Positions 18,063 to 30,313 are shown, counted from the stretch's first letter. The stretch: 64,000 nucleotides of DNA from Trochalopteron elliotii (GCA_024734555.1 JANPWX010000126.1:1771067-1835066); one strand, 5' to 3'. Program-made: numbers and translations. The notes: generated by a model not told the origin, from the sequence alone.

Positions 18063-20889
18063 ACTGAGCTGGAGCCCAGCAGTTTATTGTACATAGAGAT
18101 CAAGGCAAAGCAGCAACATTTCTGTTCACCTCCAGCCTGCCAAGGTTGCTAGTCCAGCTCCTTTCACAACTACCATATGTCCACATGGATTTCCCTTTCC
18201 AGAAAGGGACCTGTTCCTCTTCTCACAGCTCTGTAGCCTTTGCAAGCTCCCCAATACTTTCCATGTGTTGCTTTACAGTGACCTGGAAACGCTGGTGGCA
18301 GATGGGACAAGGGGTGGGCATGGAGGTGAACTTCCAACTGTTCTGCTCCATACTGCTCTACCTGAACAGTCCCTCTGTGGGCCTGGGACACGTTAATGCT
18401 TAGTTTGGTTCTCCTCAGCAGAGGGCACTGGATCCTGTAAATGGGAATTTATGCCGGGAAGCACGAGGGTCTGATCGCTTTTGCAGATGGACTGATTTTT
18501 TTCCTTCTGGATACTGGTGGTGTGGAAGAGAAGTCTGCAGCTCTGTGTGCTGCATGCTGATTGACTGAGAGACAACCATGGCATGTGTTAGCAGATGATA
18601 AACTTGTCCTTTACCTATATTTTTTTTATTTTAATTAAAGAGGTAGCTGCAAAAAACAGTTATCTGGAAATCAGGTTGGCTAAAGTACCATCTGGCATCC
18701 TTCTGAAGAGTAACACCAGCCAGCTGACACAATGGAGGGAGATGCAAACACCTACAAACTAGAGCCTGAACTGCCAGGCTGGGGTGGAAACGAATTGTTC
18801 AGGCTTGTTGCTGCAGCCCACAGAGAAAATACAGCAGTGGTCTGAGGAGAGCTGCCTGGATCAGGGAGTTTGACATTCTTTGTAGCCCTTGATCCAAAGT
18901 CCCACAATTCCAATATAAAATAACCATTTTTTCAGTGGATTCATCTTGTTCTCAGCAATACCCCCAACAGTTCACTGTCAATCCACTCCACTCTCCCTCT
19001 TTCATCGCTGAGTTCCCTTTGCTGTCTGCTGGGATTTGCATTTTCCTCACTCATGGCTTTGATGAGCCATAAGCCAGAGGGACTAACAAAAAAATTAGGA
19101 ATGTATTTTTTTCAAATTAGTTTTTAAGTTTAGATGGATCTCATGCATGCATGTTTTAATATAACTCTCTAAATAATAAGCGTTTTAATGCTAATAAAGA
19201 ACATATATTTAAAAAACTTGCTAGGTCTTTATCTGGCACTACTCTAATATGTTGAAGATTTGGCACAATCTACTCATAAAATCAAGAATAAGAATTCATT
19301 CTCCACACTGACAGCTACTGACCTAAGTTCTTGAGCTGACCTAGGATGTTTCACATTAGATGACAGCTCCAAATGCAAGAAAATCGAATACTACAATATA
19401 CACTTTAGTTCTGCTGAAGAAAACTACAAGGCCATGCTGTCTCTCAAACGCAGCTAGTAGTTACTCAGGGGTTTATACTTCTACAGCAACACATCTCACC
19501 ACACCCTAGCATTTGCCAGACCCAAACTAGAGGTTAAATGTGCTGGAAAATGTGGCAGTAGCTTCCAGCATTAGTTGATTCCTGAGCTTATTAGGACTTA
19601 GGCATGCCTGCCTCGCAGAGCAGCAAGATCAGTTTCAGAACTGGGAGAGAGGAGCAGCTTTTCTTTCACACACCCTCTCTCCACAAGTCTGAGCCTCTGC
19701 CTTTCCCTTGGCAGTGCAACATGTGGTTCAGGGGCTGCCCATGGCCTGTAGTGCTATGCCACTGTTCCCATTTACATCAGATAAAAGGCACGATTGCTGA
19801 GGGTTGTGGGTTTGATCTTTTTTTATTAAATAGGTCAGCAGGCCCTAACAGTTGGCAGCCATCTCCAGTCCCAGAGCTGTGTGATGAAAGGCCACATCAT
19901 GGCAGGCTCCAGTGTATCTTTTTATCTGTCCTTCCTGGTACAGCATGTTCCAGGTGGAGACTGGGAGGTGCTGGTGCTGAACCCTGCCCTACTGCTGTTC
20001 CCTGGTGACAGCAGCAGTATCCTGTGTTCAGACCCCAGCTCCCTCTGGCTGCCATGGAAACTGCTGCTGCCATCACAGTTCTTTAAAACATTGCAACTTT
20101 CTGACCCAGGCATGTTATTCTGGGAAGGGAGAAACCCCTTTGCAAACAGATGTGCTCTTGAAGTGCTTCCTGTAGTCTTCATTAGGCTAAACCAAGTCTA
20201 CATTTTGCAACTTCCCTTTCCACTGCAGAAGCCTGATTCTGTACCTTCATTTTTGGTACTGTACATCATTATTCCTTATCACCACTCAGTAGAGAAGTAG
20301 GTAAATGATAAACTTGGCTACAAGCTTTGTTCAGTAGCAATTTTCCTTAGCAGTTTTAAAGTGTAATTTTAATTTTTTTTATCAGTTCCTTGACAGGTTA
20401 ATGGGGTACATGGACAGGAGACTTCTGCTTTATCCCCTGCAGCCCTGACAATTTGGGGTGTTGCCTGGCTCAGCTCCTAGACGTGAGAGGGAGGAACAAC
20501 TTGCACTTCTCCCCAGTGATTTCCTGATGCTACTGGTGGATTACAGATGTGATTCACTCCAGAAGGTACTGCTGAGTGCCCCCAGGTATCTGATTTGCCA
20601 AGCAAAGCTGGTAGCATCAGGTCCATGAGAATTCCCTCTCCTGAGAAGAGCCCAGTGTCAGCCCTGGCACCTGACACTGAACAGTGCAGAGTTTTGTTAG
20701 AAGCCAACTGAAAACGTGGTGCTGTTATTATCTGACACCAGCCGAAACAAAAGCCAAACCTTGATGAATGTCTGATCCTAAAAGTAAACAGTTTGATTTT
20801 TTTTTTCTTTTTTTTTTTTGCTTTGCAAGTCAGGGGCCCTCTAGGGTTTTATCTGATTTTGGCAATCTCCTGCACATTTTGGGGCCTGG

Positions 20890-21260
20890 AGCATGGTTTT
20901 AATTGTTACATCACAAAAGTTGCCAAATAATGTTGGATGCTCCTTAAAAACTCTCTCAATTTTATGGAACTTCTCAACGGCTTGACTAATACAATAATTA
21001 CTGGAACTCGGCTATGTTGCCTAGTGGCAAATGGAATTTTTTCATAATGATCCTGTCTGTCGTTAATAGCAGGATTTGTTCTTTCTCTCAGCAGGAGAGA
21101 GGCCAGAAAGCCATGGTATCTGTCTTTTTTAATGACAGCCAACAGCAAACGGATAAAATAATCAATTATATCCACAGATAGGTAGATAAAGTATAATTTA
21201 TCATGTCAAAAACAAAAATGTTTTTAATTGGGCTGTTAATCATTTTGTAATTTTAACTAA
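20890..21260. promoter_or_regulatory. Candidate conserved non-coding element
   Basis: AT-rich block with many homeodomain-type cores (TAATTA, TTAATAG, TCAATTA, TTTTTAATTG), GATA-type motifs (AGATAG, AGATAAAG) and almost no simple repeat. The minus strand is open for 89 codons through it. Composition resembles developmental enhancers, but conservation cannot be tested here. Confidence 0.25.
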
Positions 21261-21630
21261 AGAGATGAGGACTCTGCTTTGTGCTCAGACATCACTAATA
21301 TTTCATACATTTGCTGATCTTATTATAGCTTTAATAACAGTGTTTACTACTAACTGCCAAAATATAAAATACAATTTCTACTCTCATTAGCTGATGCCTT
21401 TGCAGTTAGAAAAAAAAAATATGGCCTTCCCTTTTATTTTTGTTCCTCTAGAAAGATCCAGGAGATAAAAAAGGGGGGCCAGTGGACTAATCAGCTGTAA
21501 CCGTTTCTAAAATATACCCATCATTTTGTTTGATTAGAAGTACCCATACTTCAACCAACAGACATGGTTGTTTTGGGGGGGTTTTTCGCCAGCAAAGCAT
21601 ATAAAGAGATTAGTATAATACAGCAAAAAT

Positions 21631-21750
21631 TGGAAGCCTGGAGTTTTGATTTCTAGCCACACCTCTGTTGTCTAGTGGGAAGCTGGGCAGATAATTTAAT
21701 CCCTCCTAACTTGTTCTCCATGTCTGTAATGCAGGTATTAGATAGCTGCA
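21631..21750 (+). repeat. MIR-like SINE fragment
   Basis: Reads like a decayed MIR: GGAGTTTTGATTTCTAGCC (A-box side), then CTCTGTTGTCTAGTGGGAAG, CTGGGCAGATAATTTAATCC, and CCATGTCTGTAATGCAGGTA, matching in order the MIR segments tcctggtt..agccc, ..tgtgaccttgggc, aagtcacttaatct, and ccatctgtaaaatggg. The order and spacing of four segments support the call. Confidence 0.55.
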
Positions 21751-24700
21751 TCATCAGTCTGCTGTAGAGTATGTAGGTGTTGTAAGATACATGAAAATTT
21801 GCAATAAAGATGGCAAACATCTAGCTGGCTGGCTGGCTGCAACAGCCATCTTTATACCTCTCTGATAACTACCTCTTTGAGGAAGAAAATGGGAAGTTTA
21901 TGGCTGGACCTAAATCTTCCCCATATTATAACTGAAAATGTCATCATAATGCTGCCTGATTTCAGGGTCAGTGAGGAATCATCTAGCAGAAAAATCTCTC
22001 AGCACTGGGTATGTTGGCTGTCTACTCTTATTATTCCTCTCTAATCCTGTATTGTTATTATTCCTGTATGCCATGAGCAGATGCCCTATGAGAGACCAGA
22101 TCTCTATTTTCCCCATAAATTCTACATTTAAAAAAATGCTAGCCATGCTAAGAAAAGAAATGTGACTCTTGACCACCCATTTGCCTCAGATACACTGAAA
22201 TTACTTCCCTGCTTCAGTGTTTCACAGAAGGAAATAAATCTCCATTCCTCTAAACTTGGTTTCCTTCTGAACAGCTTCACTTTCCTTAAATCAAGGTCCA
22301 GCCTCTAGAGTACCTGCTTGGGAGCAGAATGTGAACTTAAGGTAATTTGGCAAGAGCAGATTTCACTTTGAGTGTTATGGTGGATGTTTTTGGCTGGGGT
22401 TTAATTGTACATCCACAGTCATCTCCCAGTGATGTGCATAACACAGAGGGGGGCAGAACTGCTCTTCCTGTAACTGGATCTGTCTTGGGTGTAGGGCAAA
22501 TTTAGTGGATTGAGTGGGTTTTTTACAGGCCTAATGGCAGGATTGAGGCTGTATTTATATTGAGAAGGAAGGAGGAGAAGCTCTGGGGCTGGCTTGCCCA
22601 AGCATAAATAAATTGGAGGCGCATGAACATTGACAAAGTTCCCAGAGAGTCACATTGCACAACTTAATGGGCCTGGTGCCTTCACCTGTGCCAATTTTAT
22701 GTGACTCTTAACTCTGGTCTTAAATAAAAATGAGACTTGCTCTAATGACATCAACAGCCTTCACTGAAGAAAATATGCTGCTACTTTGATACAGATCCCC
22801 TTTTGAGGAGGACACTGTAGACAGCCAAAGCTCTTTTTCCCATCTGGTAGGTGAATGTTATGATTCCCTGCTCAGAACTGTGGCCTCAGCAACAATCCTC
22901 TGCTTTCAGCATTACATTCTATGATTTTAAATAAGAATATGGTTATCTGATGCCCCTGCTTTAGCCACCTTGATTTTACTGTCCCTCTCCATTACATGAA
23001 AGGATGGAAAAGGGGGATGTGAGCTGGCTGGGGGAGGGGAGACAATAGCATAAGCAGGGGGTTAAATGAACCAGCTGTTATGTGTGAAGTATCTGCTTTC
23101 TAATTGCTTCTGTTGGAATTCAGGGGGAAAAGGCACTGGCTTCAGTTAATTAATAAGGCAGGACTCACATAAACTCCAGCTGTGAGCACAGGACTGGTCT
23201 TTAAAGGATAAGCCCAGGAGGTGGGGCAGAGAGTTTGATTTCCTTGCACTAAATCCTATCACATGCTGCTGGTTCTGTGTGTGTCCACTTAAGCCTTTTT
23301 GTTGGCCTGTCTGAACCAGACATGAGGGATCTGTTGCTGTCCACGTGCCTCACCCCAAGAAAAATGATCTCTCCTCAGAAATCAAAGGTGTCAGGCTATG
23401 TTTCAAGCTAGGGTAAAACTGCTGTGTTTTCACTCGAGTTTGGAATCCCTAAAAAGTGGGGATGTTTGGATCAAAGGTTTTTTTCAGACTTAACAGAAGC
23501 TTGGGCTTTTGCAGCTGGACACAGATACAGGTTTGCCATTTGGTTCTCTTTTCTGTCTAGTTCCAGAGGGTCGGGATTTGGCATCCTGTCAACATCTCTC
23601 TCATCTGAGCCCTGCCTCAGGACCTTTGCTGGAAGTGTTGCACTGATGGGGAGGTTGTGCAGCTGATGCCTCCAGACCATGTCCAAAGGCCATTTTACAG
23701 TGATGTCTTTGAGGAGAACAATGCCCAGTTCATTTCCTTTTTTTTTCTGAGAGGGGCTCAAAAAGATCAGGACTTTTTCTGAGTTATGGACAGTGCCCCT
23801 AAAAGCAACATCAAAGTGCAAATGCCACAGTGTTTCCTCATTTGATCCTGCTCCAAGTCTTGCTGCCATAGGACATCCCCCACCACCAATGCAAGGTCCT
23901 TCTAGTCAGAGGACAGCTGGGGGTCTGTGCTGAGACCAAAGTCTTCTCCCACTTCCCATGGGATGGCATTTCTGGGTTTCAAAGCTTGTTGTTTAAGTGT
24001 GTTATGTTAGGAAATGGTGGAATGAGGAAAGAAGGTGGAGGGGATGTTCCTATGTGGTAATAGCCTGCTTTTCCTCACTGACTGTGGAGGGAAATGAGCT
24101 TCCTGCTTAAGGTGAGATGTCATTTTCTGGATGGAAACCTTTGTGTCCTGGCTGGCCTGCTCCTTTCAGTGCCACTGCTCAGGGCAGGTCTCTTCTAGTG
24201 TGACTGCTCTCCCTCCTGGGCCCTCTCTTTCCTGGCACCTTGCTCCTGCCTTGCATCAGTCCTGATGCTGCTCAGAGAAGTGCTGGGGTCAGTACAAGCG
24301 AGGGGACATCACCATGTGGCTGCAAATGGGTTGGGAAAGGAGGAGTGCTCATTTTGGCACAGAGAGCCCAGCTGTTTGTTCTCACACAATCACAAGGCTC
24401 AAGCATCCAGGAGGATTTTGGCATTTCACTGCTGCAGATTTCAGTGACAGCTCAGCCTGGTGTGAGACCAAACTCACAGATCCATCAATAGCCCCAGTCT
24501 CCTGGGCTGGCCGTGCTGAGCTGGGCTTCCCACCCAAAGAGAAACAATTCTCGGTGTTACAGCACATTTCCAAGCAAGCAAGGTGGGGCCTCACTTTGCA
24601 AAGATCTATAAACAGCAGCTCTTTGTCTCCTCCGTTTCTCTTCACCCTGAACGTGTTGCTGTTTTCAGAGGTTGGTTTCAAAGTGCTGATTCACAGCCAC

Positions 24701-26929
24701 CAGCCGTATTGTTTTATCTGAGGAGATTAGGGCTGGGAATGTTGTGGTTTTGTAGTGAAAAGACTCCATTGGAAATAGCAGCATATTTGACGTGAGACTG
24801 TTATTTATGCTCGAATAACCATCTTGTTTAAAGATGAGGAGTCTTTTATTTTTTTCCTTTTCAAGTTTAGATCAATCATGTATGAAGACAAACTCCCACT
24901 CAGCCTCCCCTGGCCCCTAATACTTTCAGTTCATTCTTCTTCTGCTCATTATTTTATGATTTTGTCCTTGACTGGAACATTTCTCTCTTGCTCTTCCTTA
25001 CATGCACCATTAAAGAAGGAAAGAACTTACATTTAAGCTCAAGACTTGTGTAGCTCTTAAGCCATAAATAATGTTTTCTACAGATTCTAAGATTATTAAA
25101 TCCTTCTAGTTAGCCTCCCTCTTATTTACAGCTCATCTGATTAGAGGGGACATACTCTTGTTAAACTTGATTTAATTATTTCTGTTTTGCTTTTGCAAGC
25201 AGACATGAGAAAACAGAACCTGGCTGTATGCACTGCTGATCAGAACACTTGCCATAGGAATGCAAGAAGCAGCTTGCAGCAAGAGAACTCGTTGGTATGG
25301 CAAAAACCTCCAGAGCTTTGCAATTCTTGAGATGTAGTTAACTTTCTAAATACGGGCAAGTCTACAAGCAAAGCTAAAATCTGTTTATCTAGGGAGATAA
25401 ATGCAGTCAAACTACCCTTTTCTGTGAAGGGCTGTCGGGCACAAAATCAGTGAAGGGAATGCTTTAGTGTGAGGAGATAGTTATGCTCAGATAGTGACCG
25501 ATTTTGGGCAGCTGTAGGAACTGAACCGTTGAGCACTGTGCTTTGCCTTCCCATCCCTGGCTTCTGTTGATGCCAGGCTCAGGCTTTGCTGAACCAGGCA
25601 TCAGCTTTTCCCTACAAATGCAGCCAAACCAGCTGCTGCAGTTTGGAGGGATCCTGATACTGCAGCAATGAGCTGCACTTCTGCTTGATGAAATCTGCTC
25701 AGCTCAGACAGTACCTCAGGGGATGGCCAGGGAGTCAGGCCCTGCCCGTGTTACAGACTACAGAACTGAGTACATAGAAGAGAACTAGCCCTACCAGAGA
25801 CAAAGTGAGTGAAAAGTGCTGAAAAGCCTCACAGTAGACAGCCTAAACAATGAAATTAGTTCCTCCAGTTAGTCCATGGCCGTCAGTGAGGCAAATGCCT
25901 CTGCCTCCTTGGCCAGACAGGCCAGTATTTTAATGGTAGACATAAATCTATTGCATTTTTCTCCTTGTGACCTTGCATATTCTGTCAGGCCAATGCATGC
26001 TCCAGAGAAGGAGTAGAATTTACGTGTACAATAAAACAATATTTTCAGTGATATCAGCTGTTAGACAAACTTTAATATACATTTGCTATAAAACAGGCAG
26101 AAATTACCAGAATGTAATACCCAAATAAAATCCATGATCCATTTGCACGACAGATCTTCAATTTACTCGCATTCATGTGAAAGAGACACATAAAAATGAT
26201 ATCCATGCTTAAAATCACTTAAAAGCAGTCTGAAAGACCCCACAGTTGCAAGTGATACCTCAGTACTTAGCTAATACTCATGTTTCGATGGCTTTGCCTT
26301 CATGATTCTTCCAGTGGTTCCTTTATGTTTTCTGGTATTTTGCCAAACACCTGTGAATCAGTGCACAACAAATATTCCTGCCATTTAATTTAGCCTTGCA
26401 CAGAAAGGCTATATTAGGCATGATACAGACCTAATCCCAAACCTCTAAAGAGGTTTAAGGCACTCTGGTTTCACCTAATCCTGAAACCTAAACCAGAATC
26501 ATTGAAAACCTCCATAACACCACAGGAATGGGCAAATAGTGAGTTTCCACTATGAAATTATTAAAAGGACACAGTGTATCTTTTGGATTTGAGACCTAAA
26601 GCTTTGCCTAAGGAGCTTGGACTGTCCACAATAAAAGTGTTTATTTTGAAGTTAGGAGGTTGAAAGGTTTATTTGACTAGAGGGCTGATTTCACCCCTCC
26701 CACCCAAAAAACAAAGAGGGGTGATCACCCAGAAGAGTGGAAAATAGAAGAAGGGATGAACAAGTATCAAGGGAGGGGCAGCCCAGCAAAGCAGTCAAAG
26801 ATGAAACCCAGATTTCTCTTTAAGCTCAGTTGTGGTCCCTTGTGAGAAAAAGCAAGAGCACAGCCCCTTGTGCACAGCTGGGCTCTTGGGACCTGAAGTT
26901 CCTCACAGCAAACATGTAAAGAAAGAGTT

Positions 26930-27350
26930 ATTTATGATATAATAAAGACATTGCTGCTGTTCAAAATAGAGGATTTGCTCTTTTGAGATCTCTTACTGAT
27001 AGGAGATAACATGTAAAAACGTGCTGTAATGGAACTTTCAATTACAAACTGCATCCAACTGTAATAAATTTGATCTTGCATTAATTCATGTTAAATTAAT
27101 TGAATTCTGTCATTCTTGAATTCTGGTAACCACCTTATCTTGCCATACAACTCATTATCCTTGCATTGTGAAAGGGGTATTTCATATTAACTGTACCATA
27201 TTCTAATAAACATTTAGCCCCTAACAAATTAAAGACCTGAAGTATACTGCACATGTGGTTCCATTTTACATAGCAATTTATAGCAATGATCTGCTGCTCT
27301 AAATCTCTTAATTCAAATCATTTCAGCAAAACATACAGGGAAATATGGGA
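26930..27350. promoter_or_regulatory. Candidate conserved non-coding element
   Basis: AT-rich run with dense TAATTA/ATTAAT-type cores (for example around 27080-27105) and no repeat signature or coding potential. Proposed as a possible enhancer only on composition and motif density. Confidence 0.2.
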
Positions 27351-28319
27351 CTGTACTTGTGCATTATACAATACAGAATGTATGTATCTGTGCTCAGGAC
27401 ATTCCTCCTAATGAGAGGCATAACCTCCTCAGTGTACTGTGTTCTCATAACCACCAAATGCCATTTAAAGCCCTTTAGAGCAAGGATTTAGGAATCAGTG
27501 TTCCTACTGATGAGAAATTTGATATGAGTAGAAAAGCAAGCTCCAGATTTACCTTCCCAAACTCACAGAAAATCTCCATGCCTTTGTTTGCATCAATAGA
27601 AGTGGAACAGAACAACACTCATTTAAAAGCACTAGATTTAATTTAGCTTTAAAGACACTGGCTCTATAGGAAAAAATGGCAGGAAAACTGAAAAGCATGT
27701 TTTATGAGGTACCAAGCTTTCTGGCTGGAATTAGAGCAGGACAGCTTCCTGAAAAACTACATAAATGACACAGCTTTTAATCCTAGACAGGTGACACAAG
27801 CAAATGATAGTTTATTTGCTTTCCTTGAGCAAGTCTTGGTGTGGCTGGAGAGTAAGAGGGGCCTGTGAAAGGGGGAAGAGTACATCTCTGCAGTGCTGTC
27901 ATTGTACACGTCTGCACTGCACTTCCCAACATCCTGCTCAGGGTGCATGGCTACAGTACCAGGGTACAATTTCAATCCCACAGCACTTCAGTTCCAACAA
28001 TACACACAGGGTTATTTAACTGTTGCCTGATTTAGTTCAGTTGTGACACCTAACCAGTAACTTCCATTGGGAACCATTTCACGAGACAACTTTTTTCTCT
28101 AAGGAAGCTCTCCCGCAGGACCTGGGAAACTTTGTATGGCTGCGTTGCACTGAAAGAATTGGGTCTTTATCCCACAAAAAATCCAAGTTCACAGTGGCTC
28201 CTGGAGGACACAAATGACTTCAGGAATGCGATAACCCCACGCAGAGCACCTGATAAATGGATGCTGTGCAAGCACAGAGCCCAAACCATAGCCCAGTGTG
28301 CACCCTACTGATCGGCCTT

Positions 28320-28664
28320 CCCAACCAGCTGTGGGGAATCGCCCGAGTCACACACCGACTGGGGGCAGCGACAGTCCGGCACCAGCGCCCCGGGCCAGCC
28401 CTTCCCGGCTGGTTCAGCGCTCGTGTCTGGCTCCACGGAACAGTGACACGCTCCGGCCCCCGGTGAAGGCCAGGTCCTCCCGGTTACGGGGCGTCAGGAA
28501 GCGGACAGGGGCCAAGCCCCACGTAGGACCCTCAGAACGGGGCTGTTCCGTGGGGACTGCGCTGCCTGCCGGTGCCGGTGCCGGCGCTGCGGGCTGCCGT
28601 GAGCGGGAGCCTCTGACGGAACCCCCCGTGCCGCACCGCTCTCGGTCCCGGCCCGCCTGAGCCC
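28320..28664. promoter_or_regulatory. CpG-rich patch (CpG island, left part; continues into gap)
   Basis: Abrupt change to GC-rich sequence with many CpGs, including short CGG/GCC-type iterations (GCCGGTGCCGGTGCCGG near 28568-28584). It runs straight into the assembly gap at 28665. Such islands mark vertebrate promoters. The nearest same-strand gene without a visible first exon is GNB1L, so this and the patch at 30.13 kb are the likely GNB1L promoter region. No TATA box or transcription start can be fixed. Confidence 0.55.
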
Positions 28665-28987
28665 NNNNNNNNNNNNNNNNNNNNNNNNNNNNNNNNNNNN
28701 NNNNNNNNNNNNNNNNNNNNNNNNNNNNNNNNNNNNNNNNNNNNNNNNNNNNNNNNNNNNNNNNNNNNNNNNNNNNNNNNNNNNNNNNNNNNNNNNNNNN
28801 NNNNNNNNNNNNNNNNNNNNNNNNNNNNNNNNNNNNNNNNNNNNNNNNNNNNNNNNNNNNNNNNNNNNNNNNNNNNNNNNNNNNNNNNNNNNNNNNNNNN
28901 NNNNNNNNNNNNNNNNNNNNNNNNNNNNNNNNNNNNNNNNNNNNNNNNNNNNNNNNNNNNNNNNNNNNNNNNNNNNNNNNNNNNNNN
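28665..28987. other. Assembly gap (323 N)
   Basis: Unresolved bases between a CpG island and a C-rich minisatellite. GC-rich tandem sequence commonly breaks assemblies, so the gap probably hides more of both. Any reading frame crossing it is meaningless. Confidence 0.99.
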
Positions 28988-29545
28988 AGCCCCTCAGGGC
29001 CACTCATGGCCCCAGAGTCCCTCACAGCCCCTCAGGGCCCCGGACAGCCCCTCAGGGCCACTCATGGCCCCAGAGCCCCTCACAGCCCCTCAGGGCCCCG
29101 GACAGCCCCTCAGAGCCACTCACGGCCCCAGAGCCCCTCACAACCCCTCAGGGCCCCGGACAGCTCCGGAGAGCCCCTCAGGCCCCCTCAGAGCCACTCA
29201 CAGTCCCTCAGGGCCCCGGACAGCCCCTCAGAGCCCCCCAGGCCCCCTCAGAGCCATTCACGGCTCCAGATCGCCTGATGGCCCCAAAGCCCCTCACAGA
29301 CCCTCAGGGCCCCGCACAGCCCGGGACATCGCCTCACAGCCTCTCGGAGCCACTCATGGCCCCAGGGCCCCTCACAGCCCCTCAGAGCCACTCACGGCTC
29401 CAGTCCTCTCATGGCCCCAAAGCCCCTCATGGCCCCAAAGACCCTCACGGCCCCTCAGAGCCCTGCGCGGCCTCTCAGAGCTCTGCACGGACCCTCAGAG
29501 TCCCGCAAGGCCCCACACAGCCACTCATGGCCCTGCAGAGCCCCA
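28988..29545. repeat. C-rich minisatellite, 58-bp unit
   Basis: At least three near-identical 58-base copies start at 28988, 29046 and 29104; each begins AGCCCCTCAGRGCCACTCAY and ends CAGGGCCCCGGAC. Copies then decay to about 29545 in a patchwork of the same sub-motifs (AGCCCCTCA, GGCCCC, CACTCA). Units are built from smaller 14-16 base sub-repeats. All frames on the + strand are largely open, giving Pro/Ser/Ala-rich translations that are artefacts: 58 is not a multiple of three, so the frame changes every unit. The minus strand has regularly spaced GGGG runs. Confidence 0.9.
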
Positions 29546-30130
29546 CTCCAGCGAGGGTGGGAAGAAGCTCAAGCTGGCACAGTGAGGCAGATGTCGCATC
29601 TGTGGCTGACGTGAGGCATCTGCTTGAAAAAGGTGATGTTTTGATTAGGGTCTGCATCTTCTTGATGCTCTGCAGCAGTTTTTCTGGGCAGTCCGTACAG
29701 GAGCTCCTCTGGCAGCGGTGATACAGTGTGTGTGTGCCTTGAGTTCAGGATACACCCCATCAGACATCAATATCAGCACCAAACCTAGTGGTAACAGAAC
29801 TCACAGTTCTAATGTACTGAATTTTACAACTCTTCATAACAATCCCAGTACTTTTATGACCAACAGAGTAGGTATTCTTTAGGTATTTAAGCGACATAGA
29901 CACTGCTTGAGCAGACGGAGGTAAGGCAGGAACAGCATCGGCTGAGCACTGAACACAGTTCTGTCCAAGGAAGGCACTGCCATCATTTGCAAAAGAGTAG
30001 TGGTAGTCCTCAGGAATACCTAAAAGTGCTTTAGCACCTTTCAGATGGGAGCATTTACAAAAGACAACATATTATTGTCAAGTACAGTATGGTAATATAA
30101 AAAATAACGTTGTATTTATCAACTGCTCAG
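29546..30130. other. Spacer between minisatellite and second CpG patch
   Basis: Ordinary-composition sequence between two GC-rich blocks. Holds a strong 5' splice-site match, GAG followed by GTAAGG, at 29918-29926 on the + strand, which could end a non-coding first exon of GNB1L. No coding exon recognised. Confidence 0.4.
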
Positions 30131-30290
30131 AGCTCTGGCTCTGATGGGCCCGCTCTGGGCTCGTATCTGGCTCGCTCGCTGTCGCCCTCTGGCGGCAGCG
30201 CCCGTCACCGGCGCGGGCCCCGCGGCCGCGTTGTTCCGAGCGCGTCCCGCGGCGCCCGGGGGACATCTGAGCACTGAGCTCCGACATTGG
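30131..30290. promoter_or_regulatory. Second CpG-rich patch (putative promoter/insulator)
   Basis: About 160 bases of very CpG-rich DNA (CGCGGGCCCCGCGGCCGCG near 30212-30230 and more). It contains a CTCF-type motif on the minus strand at 30183-30195. A pyrimidine tract ending in CTCAG follows at about 30293-30313. Likely part of the GNB1L promoter region or a boundary element; the start site and direction are not determined. Confidence 0.5.
30183..30195 (-). promoter_or_regulatory. CTCF-type binding motif
   Basis: Reverse complement reads CCGCCAGAGGGCG, agreeing with the CTCF core CCASNAGRKGGCR at all but the third base, where G is often tolerated. It sits at the edge of the CpG patch. Confidence 0.5.
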
Positions 30291-30313
30291 CGTTCTTTTG
30301 TTTTTCTCCTCAG

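Larger units (their letters stand above)
18063..28300. other. Intergenic region, no gene recognised
   Basis: No coding exon, tRNA or clear young transposon identified. It holds a MIR-like fragment (21.63-21.75 kb) and AT-rich blocks with homeodomain-type motifs near 20.9-21.26 kb and 26.93-27.35 kb that are listed as candidates. Reading frames of 100-140 codons here (for example 19604-20300 and 23471-23869) have no family signature. Confidence 0.6.

Noticed and set aside
19604..20300. Two overlapping open frames of 134 and 139 codons
   Set aside because: Different frames over the same DNA, neither with a recognisable motif; likely chance.
23471..23869. 132-codon open frame on the minus strand
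   Set aside because: No recognisable domain, no splice partners or promoter; frames of this length are expected by chance in 64 kb read in six frames.
28414..29025. Long minus-strand frames crossing the N run
   Set aside because: More than half of each translation is unknown bases; the rest is GC-rich promoter sequence without codon structure.
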